In this document: piece by piece, positions 44,492 through 53,592 of the stretch | Numbering within the stretch: position 1 is the stretch's first letter | Layout: every line of letters starts with the position of its first letter | Assembly (NCBI RefSeq): GCF_030552475.1 | Contig: NZ_JAUPED010000002.1 | Span: 62,001 to 126,000, forward strand | Direction of reading: 5' to 3' | From: Mariniflexile sp. AS56 | GTDB taxonomy: Bacteria; Bacteroidota; Bacteroidia; Flavobacteriales; Flavobacteriaceae | DNA: 64,000 nt | Position numbers and translations under genes: made by a program | The notes under the pieces: generated by a model | Database searches by the model: none | What the model was told of the DNA's origin: nothing | What the model saw: only the letters and a program-made list of their open reading frames with translations

Positions 44492-46324
44492 ATGGCTGAA
44501 AAAGCAAATCAAGCTGAAGTTGAAGCAACTAACGCTCCAACAGTAGAAGCTCCAGTAGTATCTGAAGCTAAAGCAAACCCTGAAAAATTCTTAGCAGACT
44601 TTAACTGGCACAATTACCAAGAAGGTATTGATGAAGTTGATGAAAAGCAATTACAAGAATTTGAAAAACTTGTAGCAGAAAATTTCGTTGATACACTTAA
44701 CGATGAAGTTGTTGAAGGTACAGTAGTACACATTTCTGATAGAGATGCTATTATTGATATCAATGCAAAATCTGAAGGTGTTATCTCTTTAAACGAATTT
44801 CGTTACAACCCTAGCTTAGCAGTAGGTGACAAAGTAGAAGTATTAATTGATGTGCGTGAAGATGCAACAGGTCAATTAGTATTATCTCACAGAAAAGCTC
44901 GTGTTATCAAAGCATGGGATCGTGTTATTAAAGCTAACGAAACTGGTGAAATCGTTAATGGTTTTGTTAAATGTAGAACTAAAGGTGGTATGATTGTAGA
45001 TGTATTCGGTATCGAAGCATTCTTACCAGGTTCTCAAATTGACGTTAAACCAATTAGAGATTACGATCAGTACGTAAATAAAACTATGGAATTCAAAGTT
45101 GTGAAAATCAACCACGAATTTAAAAACGTAGTAGTATCTCATAAAGCGCTTATTGAAGCTGATATTGAAGTACAGAAAAAAGAAATTATTGGTCAATTAG
45201 AAAAAGGTCAAGTATTAGAAGGTATTGTTAAAAATATTACTTCTTACGGTGTATTCATCGATCTTGGTGGTGTAGATGGTTTAATCCACATTACTGATTT
45301 ATCTTGGTCTAGAATCAATCATCCAAACGAGATTGTTGAATTAGATCAAAAACTTAATGTAGTAATCCTTGATTTTGATGAAAACAAATCAAGAATCCAA
45401 TTAGGTCTTAAACAATTATCTAAACACCCATGGGAAGCATTAGCTGATACTGTTGCTGTTGGAGATAAAGTTAAAGGTAAAGTTGTTGTTATTGCAGATT
45501 ACGGCGCATTTATTGAAGTTGCTGATGGTGTTGAAGGATTAATTCACGTTTCTGAAATGTCTTGGTCTACACATTTACGTTCTGCTCAAGATTTCGTTAA
45601 CGTTGGTGATGAAATTGATGCAGTTATCTTAACTTTAGATAGAGAAGATCGTAAAATGTCTTTAGGTATCAAACAATTATCATCTGATCCTTGGACTGAC
45701 ATTACAACTAAATACCCATTAGGTTCTAAACACACAGGTATCGTTCGTAACTTTACAAACTTTGGTGTTTTTGTTGAATTAGAAGAAGGTATTGATGGAT
45801 TAATTTACATCTCTGATTTATCTTGGACTAAGAAAATCAAACACCCATCTGAGTTCTGTGCAGCTGGAGACAAATTAGAAGTTATCGTTTTAGAATTGGA
45901 TGTTGAAGGACGTAAATTATCTTTAGGTCACAAACAAACAACTGTTAATCCTTGGGATGCTTACGAAACTGAGTACGCTTTAGAAACTGTTCACACAGGT
46001 GAAATCGCTGAAATCGTTGATAAAGGAGCTACTGTAGAATTTAACGAAGATATCGTAGCATTTGTTCCTACACGTCACCTTGAAAAAGAAGATGGTAAGA
46101 AATTAACAAAAGGCGAAAGTGCTGAATTCAAAATTATTGAATTTAACAAAGAGTTCAAACGTGTTGTAGCTTCTCATACTGCTATTTTTAAAGCAGAAGA
46201 AATTGCAAACGTAAAAGCTGCTGCTAAGAAAATAGAAGCACAAGCTGCTGAAGCAAAACCAACTTTAGGTGATGCTAACGAAGCTTTACAAGCTCTTAAA
46301 GACAAAATGGACGGTAAAAAATAA
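44492..46324 (+). CDS. rpsA: 30S ribosomal protein S1
   Basis: The 610-residue protein has six S1-type OB-fold repeats, at roughly residues 65-135, 150-215, 235-305, 320-390, 405-475 and 495-560, with phrases such as SYGVFIDLGGVDGLIHITDLSW, DYGAFIEVADGVEGLIHVSEMSW and NFGVFVELEEGIDGLIYISDLSW. An acidic N-terminal region and a short Lys/Ala-rich tail flank them. It binds mRNA on the 30S subunit; in Bacteroidota, where Shine-Dalgarno sites are rare, S1 is expected to be important for initiation. Codon use is strongly biased (many GAA, AAA, GGT), fitting high expression. A strong terminator follows. Confidence 0.97.
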   Translation: MAEKANQAEVEATNAPTVEAPVVSEAKANPEKFLADFNWHNYQEGIDEVDEKQLQEFEKLVAENFVDTLNDEVVEGTVVHISDRDAIIDINAKSEGVISLNEFRYNPSLAVGDKVEVLIDVREDATGQLVLSHRKARVIKAWDRVIKANETGEIVNGFVKCRTKGGMIVDVFGIEAFLPGSQIDVKPIRDYDQYVNKTMEFKVVKINHEFKNVVVSHKALIEADIEVQKKEIIGQLEKGQVLEGIVKNITSYGVFIDLGGVDGLIHITDLSWSRINHPNEIVELDQKLNVVILDFDENKSRIQLGLKQLSKHPWEALADTVAVGDKVKGKVVVIADYGAFIEVADGVEGLIHVSEMSWSTHLRSAQDFVNVGDEIDAVILTLDREDRKMSLGIKQLSSDPWTDITTKYPLGSKHTGIVRNFTNFGVFVELEEGIDGLIYISDLSWTKKIKHPSEFCAAGDKLEVIVLELDVEGRKLSLGHKQTTVNPWDAYETEYALETVHTGEIAEIVDKGATVEFNEDIVAFVPTRHLEKEDGKKLTKGESAEFKIIEFNKEFKRVVASHTAIFKAEEIANVKAAAKKIEAQAAEAKPTLGDANEALQALKDKMDGKK

Positions 46325-46363
46325 TTTATCAACCTATTAAATTAGGAAACCATTTATAAAATT

Positions 46364-46392
46364 AAAGCCTTCAAGAAATTGAAGGCTTTTTT
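46364..46392 (+). terminator. Intrinsic terminator of rpsA
   Basis: AAAGCCTTCA pairs with TGAAGGCTTT (10 base pairs, loop AGAAAT), followed by a T run. Confidence 0.92.
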
Positions 46393-46720
46393 TATGGCTC
46401 TATTTTAAGATTACTAATTAGGTATACGTTTTAAGAATTTTGTAGTGAACAAAATTTTCATGGCCTATAAGCCTTAAAAAAAAGAGCTATTAAAGCAAGC
46501 TCAATTTATTTAGAATGCCTTTCTTTAAAGAAATTGAGTAGGGGTTTGTTAAAGTCTTGTTTGTATGTTGAATGTTTTAACAGGGTCTAATGGGATTGTT
46601 AGCAACATAGATACTCTACAATAACTAGGGAAATAAAGTCACTTAAAACGTCCTGAAGGAAGTATTTTAAAACAGGAATATCTGTTACTAGTTAGAAAAG
46701 AAGATAGTTCTAGATAAATC
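46393..46720. other. Intergenic region between rpsA and dnaN terminators
   Basis: About 330 bases between the two terminators show no ORF of useful length, no recognised RNA and no clear repeat. Confidence 0.5.
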
Positions 46721-46757
46721 AAAAAAAAAGAGCTCCAAAATATTTTGGAGCTCTTTT
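46721..46757 (-). terminator. Intrinsic terminator of dnaN
   Basis: A perfect palindrome around AGAGCTCCAAAA / TTTTGGAGCTCT is followed on the minus strand by nine T. It also has T on the plus side and could stop read-through from rpsA. Confidence 0.9.
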
Positions 46758-46783
46758 TATATCTTATGTGGTGTAAAACCTTA

Positions 46784-47902
46784 TTAACTGTTCAGCATAA
46801 CAGGCATCACGAGCATCGTTACTTGCTCGCCATCGTCTAGACCATCAACAGGAGTTAAAATACCCGCTCTGTTAGGCATACTCATTTCTAATTGTACGTC
46901 TGTAGAGTTTAGGTTGTTTAACATCTCTGTTAAGAAACGTGAGTTGAAACCAATTTGCATATCGTCACCTTGGTAATCACAAGTTAAACGCTCTTCAGCT
47001 TTATTACTGTAATCAATATCTTCAGCAGAAATATTAAGTTCTGCTCCAGCAATTTTTAAACGAATTTGGTGGGTTGTTTTGTTAGAGAAAATACTAACAC
47101 GACGCACAGAGTTTAAAAATTGTGTTCTGTCAATTACTAATTTATTTGGGTTTTCCTTAGGAATTACCGCTTCATAATTAGGGTATTTACCATCAATCAA
47201 ACGACAAATTAATTCTGAATTTTCAAAAGTAAATTTCGCATTCGATTCGTTATATTCAATAGTCACTTCATTTTCACTTCCTGCTAAAATACCTTTCAAT
47301 AAATTTAAAGGTTTTTTAGGCATAATAAATTCCGCCACTTGATTTGCTTTTACATCTTCACGTGTGTATTTTACCAATTTGTGAGCATCGGTTGCTACAA
47401 AGGTTAAACCTTCTGTAGAGAACTGAAAAAATACACCACTCATTACTGGGCGTAAATCATCATTACCAGCAGCAAAAATTGTTTTGCTAATTGCAGTAGC
47501 CAATACATCGCCAAGAACGACTGTTTTACTTGGGTCTTCTAGTGAAACTGCTTTAGGGAATTCCTTTCCATCCGCATAAGCTAAGGCGTATTTACCGTGA
47601 TTAGAGCTAATTTCAACTGTATTGTTGTCTTCAACAACAAAAGTTAATGGTTGCTCTGGAAATGTTTTTAATGTATCTAGTAATAAACGCGCAGGAATAG
47701 CAACACTACCTTTGCTTTCACTTTCTACTTCTAAAGAAGAAGCCATGGTAGTTTCTAAATCACTTGCCGAAACCGTTAAAGTGGTATGATCTAATTCAAA
47801 TAAGAAATTATCTAAAATAGGCAAGGTGTTCGAACTATTAATAACACCGCCTAAAACCTGCAATTGTTTTAGTAAATAGGTACTTGATACTATAAATTTC
47901 AT
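46784..47902 (-). CDS. dnaN: DNA polymerase III beta subunit (sliding clamp)
   Basis: The 372-residue protein has the three structurally similar clamp domains, with start MKFIVSSTYLLKQLQVLGGV, GVFFQFSTEGLTFVATDAHKLVKY in the middle and the C-terminal clamp end LVMPVMLNS close to the hydrophobic partner-binding pocket. It tethers polymerase to DNA. Unlike in many bacteria it is not next to dnaA here; it follows gldG. A -7 element lies upstream at 48109-48116. Confidence 0.97.
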   Translation of the reverse strand: MKFIVSSTYLLKQLQVLGGVINSSNTLPILDNFLFELDHTTLTVSASDLETTMASSLEVESESKGSVAIPARLLLDTLKTFPEQPLTFVVEDNNTVEISSNHGKYALAYADGKEFPKAVSLEDPSKTVVLGDVLATAISKTIFAAGNDDLRPVMSGVFFQFSTEGLTFVATDAHKLVKYTREDVKANQVAEFIMPKKPLNLLKGILAGSENEVTIEYNESNAKFTFENSELICRLIDGKYPNYEAVIPKENPNKLVIDRTQFLNSVRRVSIFSNKTTHQIRLKIAGAELNISAEDIDYSNKAEERLTCDYQGDDMQIGFNSRFLTEMLNNLNSTDVQLEMSMPNRAGILTPVDGLDDGEQVTMLVMPVMLNS

Positions 47903-48108
47903 GTGCTAATCTTGATTTTTTTAAGGTTAGATGGTTTATATATTCTGTTAATTCTCTTTTATAAATACGGTCTTAAAACAGAGGTTTTACATCTAAAAAG
48001 AACTTATTTTAAGTTTTAATTATACTACTTACAAATATATTCTATAGATACTAATATCGGAAACAAACTTATTAACATTTATGAATGCCTTGTAGGAATG
48101 GTTTCTGA

Positions 48109-48116
48109 CAAATTTA
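48109..48116 (-). promoter_or_regulatory. Candidate -7 element of dnaN
   Basis: Minus-strand TAAATTTG matches TAnnTTTG just after the gldG stop. It would leave a leader of about 200 bases. No TTG at -33; low confidence. Confidence 0.35.
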
Positions 48117-48121
48117 TTGTG

Positions 48122-49789
48122 TTAACGCGCGTATTTTTTTCTTCTGAAATAATTAAAGAGCAGCCCGAAAGCCCCTAACAGAGCGAGCGGAAGCAAAATA
48201 TTAATAAATTGCCATTTGGTTTTTTCGTCTGCAATTTTATCCTGATCTAAAAATTCAAGCGTTATTTCTTTCGAACGAATGTTTATAAGTCCATTATCGT
48301 CTAGTAAGTAATTAACCGCATTCAGTAAAAATTCTTTGTTACCAAAGGTTTGTCCCGTCCATCTATCAAAGCCTAATTCTTGCGGAACGTTTCTAATGAC
48401 ATCGTTTTTTATAACATCGCCATCGGCAACAACAATCATTTTTGTCGGCACACTTTTATCGCGTGCCTTTTGAAGGTTGAAAGGTTTTAGTCTGTTAGCA
48501 TATACCGATGTGAATTCACCTTCCAATAAAACGGCTAATGTCTGGTTGCCTTTATTAAAGGTTGTAGGGTCTGGATCTTGAGTGACAATATCTAAACTAA
48601 TTTCTCTAGGCGTACCTTCCAGTTTTGTTAGTGGCGCGCTTTCAAGTAAAATGGTTTTCTTAATATTATTTTTAAGCGTATCTATTTGGTTTGCAAAATC
48701 GAATTTCACAAAATTTAAATTATTTACAATAGGGTGGGTGTCGCTGGTAGCTGCTAATGGCGAGTAAGGCCAACGTAAGTGTTGAAATTGCGATTCACTA
48801 CCTTCGCCCATCGCCAATGTAATAGGAGCAGAGTACATGGTGCTTACCATAACAGGGTTTACACGTACGCCATATTTAAAAAAGAAATCGGTTAAATTTA
48901 ATTCTCTAGTGGTGGCGAAATTTTTACCGGAATTGTTGTACAAACTATCCTTTTCCATGGCAACAGCATCAATAAGCCACAAGCTTTTTCCGCCATTCAT
49001 AGTATACTGGTCCAATACTAGTTTTTCTTCTTCAGTAAAAGCTTCGGTTGGTTTTGCTGAAATGATTAAATCGAAACCTTCCAAGGCTTCAAGAGTTTGT
49101 TGCGGACTCGTTGCCACGCTATCTAAAGTAAACGGGGCAATGAAATAATACTCGCCAAGTTTTTTCAAAAAATTAGCAACGTATTTATCTGCCAACTGTT
49201 TATTACCTCGTAACACTGCAATTTTACGGTGTTTAGGGTTTGTTAACTTGCTAAAACCATCAGCGAAGGCATATTCTAAGTGTTGTACCGAGTTCGTTAC
49301 TAAATCTTGCTGTGAAGCACCTATTTTACTTTTTACTAATGAAATCAGAACCGTTTCATCATTAAAACTCGCCAAAGCCCATGGAAAAATAATGGCTTGT
49401 GATGCTTTTCCGCTTTCTTGAACACTTAACTGCATTGGTGTTAACCCGCGTTCTGTTAATTGCTGAATATTACGTTCGCGCGTCGCATCATCTTCCAACG
49501 GATTTATAAAATTGAAAACAATGTTATTATTCTCTGATGAAAACTCTTCTAGTAATTGTTTGGTTTCATTTTGAAGACGTCTAAATTCCGAAGGGAAATC
49601 GTCTCCACTTAAAAACACATCAACAACAATAGGCGAGTCTACATTATTAATAATAGTAAGAGTGGCGTCACTTAAGGTATAGCGCTTATCCTCCGTTAAA
49701 TCGAAACGTTTAAAGGCAAAACTACTTATGTAATTAATAGCGACTAAGGCCACTAAAAGAATTGCTATGTATTTAAGGTGCTTCTTCAA
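48122..49789 (-). CDS. gldG: Gliding motility-associated ABC transporter substrate-binding protein GldG
   Basis: The 555-residue protein has an N-terminal membrane helix (about 8-25), a large external domain (RFDLTEDKRYTLS, VVDVFLSGDDFPSEFRRLQNETKQLLEEF, IVFNFINP) and a C-terminal helix (about 532-550) with a basic end. With GldF and the ATPase GldA it forms an ABC-type system needed for gliding in Flavobacterium. The start is TTG at 49789 inside the 3' end of the preceding gene: an in-frame TAG sits four codons upstream and no ATG is near, so TTG is the only plausible start. The overlap of 17 bases implies coupled translation. Confidence 0.93.
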   Translation of the reverse strand: MKKHLKYIAILLVALVAINYISSFAFKRFDLTEDKRYTLSDATLTIINNVDSPIVVDVFLSGDDFPSEFRRLQNETKQLLEEFSSENNNIVFNFINPLEDDATRERNIQQLTERGLTPMQLSVQESGKASQAIIFPWALASFNDETVLISLVKSKIGASQQDLVTNSVQHLEYAFADGFSKLTNPKHRKIAVLRGNKQLADKYVANFLKKLGEYYFIAPFTLDSVATSPQQTLEALEGFDLIISAKPTEAFTEEEKLVLDQYTMNGGKSLWLIDAVAMEKDSLYNNSGKNFATTRELNLTDFFFKYGVRVNPVMVSTMYSAPITLAMGEGSESQFQHLRWPYSPLAATSDTHPIVNNLNFVKFDFANQIDTLKNNIKKTILLESAPLTKLEGTPREISLDIVTQDPDPTTFNKGNQTLAVLLEGEFTSVYANRLKPFNLQKARDKSVPTKMIVVADGDVIKNDVIRNVPQELGFDRWTGQTFGNKEFLLNAVNYLLDDNGLINIRSKEITLEFLDQDKIADEKTKWQFINILLPLALLGAFGLLFNYFRRKKYAR

Positions 49790-50267
49790 ACTTTGTTTCT
49801 AATTGATATTGTTTAATACTTACCACTTTTTTGTCTTTAAATTCCAGCTCCAAACATTCTTGGGTTAGGTTAAATGCACCTGGTTTGTATCCTAAATTGT
49901 AATTCCATTTGTTGGGCGAATTGGCTTTTAAACTAGCATCCCAACCATACCATTCGCTGGCACCCAAAACAGCTTTTACTTCACTTTTTGTTTTGCCTAT
50001 AAATAGTTGTTCGTTTGTTATTTCATTACTCATTTCATAGCGTAAAGACGGTTTTGCAACCCAAGCTTTGGCCTCAAAATGTTTTTCGTGGTGGTAGCTG
50101 CTAAAAATATTAATTAGCGGATAAAACACAAAAAAGTAGACAATAGGTGTTAAGACGATGCTTATTAAAAAGCTTAGCCATTTGCGTTTGTCTATCGTGT
50201 TGGTAAAAGCCCAAACTAAGATGAAAACGACTAGTAAAAAAATAACGAATAGAGGTGTTAAAATCAT
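49773..50267 (-). CDS. Membrane-anchored BamE/SmpA-like protein between gldF and gldG
   Basis: The 164-residue protein has two N-terminal helices (about 5-23 and 31-54), then a soluble tail containing NEQLFIGKTKSEVKAVLGASEW and YNLGYKPGAFN...CLELEFKDKKVVSIKQYQLE. The phrase (I)GKTKSEVKAVLG and the strands after it resemble the BamE/SmpA fold, where two strands and two helices form a small domain. It overlaps gldF by 4 bases (ATGA) and gldG by 17, so it is made together with them. In the gliding operons I know, gldF and gldG are adjacent. Function unknown; a partner of the GldFG transporter is a reasonable guess. Confidence 0.75.
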   Translation of the reverse strand: MILTPLFVIFLLVVFILVWAFTNTIDKRKWLSFLISIVLTPIVYFFVFYPLINIFSSYHHEKHFEAKAWVAKPSLRYEMSNEITNEQLFIGKTKSEVKAVLGASEWYGWDASLKANSPNKWNYNLGYKPGAFNLTQECLELEFKDKKVVSIKQYQLETKFEEAP

Positions 50268-50983
50268 TGTTTTCCTTGGTTAATATTAAGTTTAGTTAGC
50301 ATAATAAAAAATGCGGTGATGCTTAAAAAGTAGATGATGTCTCGGGTATCTAGAACACCACGACTGATGCTTTTGTAATGTACGCTCATGCCTAATTGTT
50401 CTATAAAATTACTGGAAGAAAAGTCGGCAACGCTATCAAATCCTATATAAAACATAAAACAAATAGCGACAGATGTTATAAAAGCCACAATCTGGTTGTC
50501 TGATAAAGTGGAAGCAAATACGCCTATAGCTGTATAAGCCGCAATTAAAAAAAGCAAACCAAAATAAGACCCCATGGTGCTTCCGAAATCAATATTTCCA
50601 ACAGGGTTTCCTAGTTGGTAAACAGTGTAAACATAAAGAAGCGTTGGTATAAGAGCGATTAATATTAAGGTAAAAGCACCAAAATACTTGCCTAAAACAA
50701 TGTTTAAATGTGAGATGGGTTTGGTGAGTAATAACTCTAAAGTGCCTTGTTTCTTTTCATCTGAAAAACTGCGCATGGTTACGGCAGGAATTAGGAAAAT
50801 TAAAATCCAGGGTGCTAGTAGGAAAAACGAAGATAAATCGGCAAACCCATAGTCGAGTATGTTGTTTTCGCCTTTAAAAAGCCATAAAAACAGCCCGTTA
50901 AGTACTAAAAAGATACCAATTACTAAATAGCCAATGGGCGATGCAAAAAATGTGTTTATTTCTTTTTTAAGTATGGCAAACAT
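50264..50983 (-). CDS. gldF: Gliding motility-associated ABC transporter permease GldF
   Basis: The start is placed at ATG 50983 (MFAILKKEINTFFASPIGYL), since the longer frame begins at a TTG with a poor N-terminus. That gives 239 residues with six membrane helices and the ABC-2 type permease pattern (PAVTMRSFSDEKKQGTLELLLTKPISHLNIVLGKY). It is the membrane subunit of the gliding ABC system with GldG here and GldA elsewhere. The next gene starts within its stop codon (ATGA). Confidence 0.93.
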   Translation of the reverse strand: MFAILKKEINTFFASPIGYLVIGIFLVLNGLFLWLFKGENNILDYGFADLSSFFLLAPWILIFLIPAVTMRSFSDEKKQGTLELLLTKPISHLNIVLGKYFGAFTLILIALIPTLLYVYTVYQLGNPVGNIDFGSTMGSYFGLLFLIAAYTAIGVFASTLSDNQIVAFITSVAICFMFYIGFDSVADFSSSNFIEQLGMSVHYKSISRGVLDTRDIIYFLSITAFFIMLTKLNINQGKQ

Positions 50984-51105
50984 CGTTTCGTTACTGTGTT
51001 TATGCGTTTCTGTATTAATTTCTTTAATCAAATGGCTTTGAATAAATGTATAAATACCTGTTTTGAATTTGATGGCAAATATATTTAATATTAGTTTATA
51101 ATTTA

Positions 51106-51402
51106 CTAATCTAAAGTTTCAACACGATCTACACTCCAAGCCTCTGGTTTTCTGTTAAAAAGCGGTTTGGTTTTTGCCCACACATTTTTAAATAAATTAG
51201 AGTGTCTGTAATGCTCTAAGTCGCTTTCAGATTTCCAATAACTATAGGTAAAAAAAATACTTGTGTCGGTTTTGTCTCTATATAATTCTAAAAACAGACA
51301 GCCTTCAAAGCCACGAATAGCACTTTTATTAGCATCAAAATTACTAAGAAAAGTAGCAATGTTAGCTTCATCAAATCCCATTTTTACAATTCTTATCAAC
51401 AT
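51106..51402 (-). CDS. ABM-fold protein (antibiotic-biosynthesis-monooxygenase-like)
   Basis: The 98-residue protein has the dimeric ferredoxin-like ABM fold: MLIRIVKMGF first strand, EGCLFLELYRDKTDTSIFFTYSYWKSE middle strands, and FKNVWAKTKPLF helix. This includes the conserved W of YSYWKSE. Members include quinol monooxygenase YgiN and small heme or electron-shuttle proteins; many are of unknown role. It follows the SAM hydrolase gene by 21 bases, likely co-transcribed. Confidence 0.85.
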   Translation of the reverse strand: MLIRIVKMGFDEANIATFLSNFDANKSAIRGFEGCLFLELYRDKTDTSIFFTYSYWKSESDLEHYRHSNLFKNVWAKTKPLFNRKPEAWSVDRVETLD

Positions 51403-51423
51403 AAGTGTTTGTTTTGTTATTAA

Positions 51424-52290
51424 TTAGGCTGGCTCTACACTGTTTGGAAGCATCGATTCTTTACTAAAATTCACAGTAATAGAATCCATTAAACTAAGTC
51501 CCATTAAAGAAGATGCGCTTCCTACCGTGGCACTATTGCTTTTGTAAACCGCAATTTCTAAAAACCCACCAGAATTAAAGACCACTAAACCACGACCTTC
51601 ATCATGGCGTTTTTCCTCAGGAATATCAAAATTTACAATATCACTATAGCGGTTGTGTATTTTTTTAAATTTATTGTTTCTAGCCGATACCACAAAAGTT
51701 CTTCCTTTTTGAATATCTTCAAAAAAGGAACGTTTAATATTAGTAATAACATTTCCGTAATTGTCAACATAAATAACATTCCCTATAATTTGGGTTTTGT
51801 CGTCGTTCACAAAGGGTTTAATGTATTTGGTAGGCTTAATTTCCGGAATGGTTTTACCCACAACTTCTAGCGTACCGCCACGAGCAATATGGCAGGCTAC
51901 TTTTACAAAAACATCTAATACCGGGAAACTGGTTTGTATTTTTTCGTGTATATTAATTTCAACAATTTTTTCGGGGGTAATTTCAGAGCAAATCATACCC
52001 ATAATTCCGTTATTGGCACAAATAAAATAGTGGTCGTCTAGTTTTATGGCCATGTGTTTGTTTTCCTGATTAATTTCAGAATCGATACCTATAATATGTA
52101 TGGTGCCTTTTGGAAAACTTTTATAGGCGTTATGAATAATATAACCAGCTTCTAAAATATTAAAAGGCGATACAGAATGCGAGATATCAACAATCCTAAC
52201 ATCGGGCAATTCACTGTAAATTGCGCCCTTTGTCGCACCAGCAAAGTGGTCTTTTTCTCCAAAATCAGTTGTTAATGTTATGATCGCCAT
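51424..52290 (-). CDS. S-adenosylmethionine hydroxide adenosyltransferase family protein (SAM hydrolase, DUF62)
   Basis: The protein has 288 residues from ATG 52290 (MAIITLTTDFG); the longer frame adds a TTG start and is disfavoured. It matches the SAM hydroxide adenosyltransferase (DUF62) family, relatives of fluorinase and chlorinase: TLTTDFGEKDHFAGA, VDISHSVSPFNILEAGYI, CANNGIMG, YVDNYGNVITNI. The family uses water to split S-adenosylmethionine into adenosine and methionine. The halide-binding loop of fluorinases is not evident here. Divergent from phoH. Confidence 0.9.
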   Translation of the reverse strand: MAIITLTTDFGEKDHFAGATKGAIYSELPDVRIVDISHSVSPFNILEAGYIIHNAYKSFPKGTIHIIGIDSEINQENKHMAIKLDDHYFICANNGIMGMICSEITPEKIVEINIHEKIQTSFPVLDVFVKVACHIARGGTLEVVGKTIPEIKPTKYIKPFVNDDKTQIIGNVIYVDNYGNVITNIKRSFFEDIQKGRTFVVSARNNKFKKIHNRYSDIVNFDIPEEKRHDEGRGLVVFNSGGFLEIAVYKSNSATVGSASSLMGLSLMDSITVNFSKESMLPNSVEPA

Positions 52291-52337
52291 TGGCAAATTG
52301 TTGATATGTTTTTAATGTTAGTACACTCAAATTTGTT

Positions 52338-52345
52338 TACATTTG
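52338..52345 (+). promoter_or_regulatory. -7 element of phoH
   Basis: TACATTTG fits TAnnTTTG. Transcription starting near 52352 would give a leader of about 90 bases to the TTG start at 52443. A TTA is at 17 bases upstream in place of TTG. Confidence 0.5.
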
Positions 52346-52442
52346 AGTTTCAGCTGAGATGTAACAAAACTAATAAATCATTTCATCTGAATAAACAATA
52401 TCAGCATTAATCTTAGAGAAATTATAAACAAATTCTACGCCT

Positions 52443-53396
52443 TTGAACGAAATAATAATTGAACTTGAAGAAATCTCTCCGAAAGACTTTTTTGGAGCAC
52501 AAAACGCCCATATTGAACTTTTAAAAAAATATTTCCCTAAGCTAAAAATTGTAGCACGCGGAAATAAAATTAAAGCTCTAGGCGAAGACGAATTACTAGA
52601 AGAATTCGACCGACGCATGAAAATGCTTTTAGCCCACTTTGTAAAATACAATAAACTAGATGAAAACGTTATAGAACTTGTTTTAACAAGCCAAAGTAGC
52701 GACGATTATTCTACATCGGCCTATAGTGGCGACGTTTTGGTACACGGTGTTGGTGGCAAACTTATTAAAGCGCAAACAGCGAACCAACGTAAATTGGTAG
52801 AAAGCATGCGTAATAACGATATGGTTTTCGCTATTGGACCTGCAGGAACCGGTAAAACCTATACAGGTGTGGCACTAGCGGTGCAAGCACTAAAAAATAA
52901 AGAGGTAAAACGTATTATTTTAACCCGTCCAGCCGTGGAAGCAGGGGAGAACCTGGGGTTTTTACCAGGCGATTTAAAAGAAAAACTAGATCCCTACATG
53001 CAACCTTTGTACGATGCGTTGCGTGATATGATACCTGCCGAAAAACTAGCATTGTATATTGAAAACGGCACCATACAAATAGCGCCTTTGGCCTTTATGC
53101 GTGGGCGTACGCTCGATAATGCCTTTGTTATTTTAGATGAAGGTCAAAATACAACGCATAACCAAATGAAAATGTTTTTAACCCGTATGGGGAAAAACGC
53201 CAAATTTTTATTAACCGGCGATCCGGGGCAAATAGATTTACCACGTCGTACCATTTCTGGTTTAAAAGAAGCCTTACTTATATTAAAGAATGTAGAAGGT
53301 GTTGGCATGATATTTTTAGATGATAAAGATGTGATTCGTCACCGTTTAGTTAAAAAGGTAATTGAGGCTTATAAAAGCATCGAGCACGTCGATTAA
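52443..53396 (+). CDS. PhoH-like ATPase
   Basis: The 317-residue protein has an N-terminal KH-like region (LKIVARGNKIKALGEDELLEEF) and the PhoH ATPase domain: Walker A GPAGTGKT (132-139), TRPAVEAGENLGFLPGDL, Walker B FVILDEGQN (228-236), and FLLTGDPGQIDLP. The start is TTG at 52443: a TAA lies in frame 18 bases upstream and no ATG is available, and the N-terminus (MNEIIIELEEISPKDFFG) is that of flavobacterial relatives. PhoH proteins are linked to phosphate starvation and RNA metabolism. Ends in a clear terminator. Confidence 0.93.
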   Translation: MNEIIIELEEISPKDFFGAQNAHIELLKKYFPKLKIVARGNKIKALGEDELLEEFDRRMKMLLAHFVKYNKLDENVIELVLTSQSSDDYSTSAYSGDVLVHGVGGKLIKAQTANQRKLVESMRNNDMVFAIGPAGTGKTYTGVALAVQALKNKEVKRIILTRPAVEAGENLGFLPGDLKEKLDPYMQPLYDALRDMIPAEKLALYIENGTIQIAPLAFMRGRTLDNAFVILDEGQNTTHNQMKMFLTRMGKNAKFLLTGDPGQIDLPRRTISGLKEALLILKNVEGVGMIFLDDKDVIRHRLVKKVIEAYKSIEHVD

Positions 53397-53419
53397 TTAA
53401 AAACAGACCCTATATATTA

Positions 53420-53448
53420 AGCCAGTTACCCATGTAGCTGGCTTTTTT
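53420..53448 (+). terminator. Intrinsic terminator of phoH
   Basis: AGCCAGTTAC pairs with GTAGCTGGCT (10 base pairs, one G:U, loop CCAT), then a T run. Confidence 0.9.
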
Positions 53449-53592
53449 ATTTGTGTTTTTTGCGTTTCAGTCAGACTGTCAATAGGTTAGCTGTTTTGTT
53501 CTTTTAATTCTGTAAAACTTGATGAAAATCATGTAAATACTTTACTGCTGTTGTTCCCGAGATTTGCAGTATAAATATAAAAAAAGAACATT

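Noticed and set aside
51424-52290. SAM hydroxide adenosyltransferase as a fluorinase or chlorinase
   Set aside because: No halogenase-type loop and no pathway genes nearby; fits plain SAM hydrolase.
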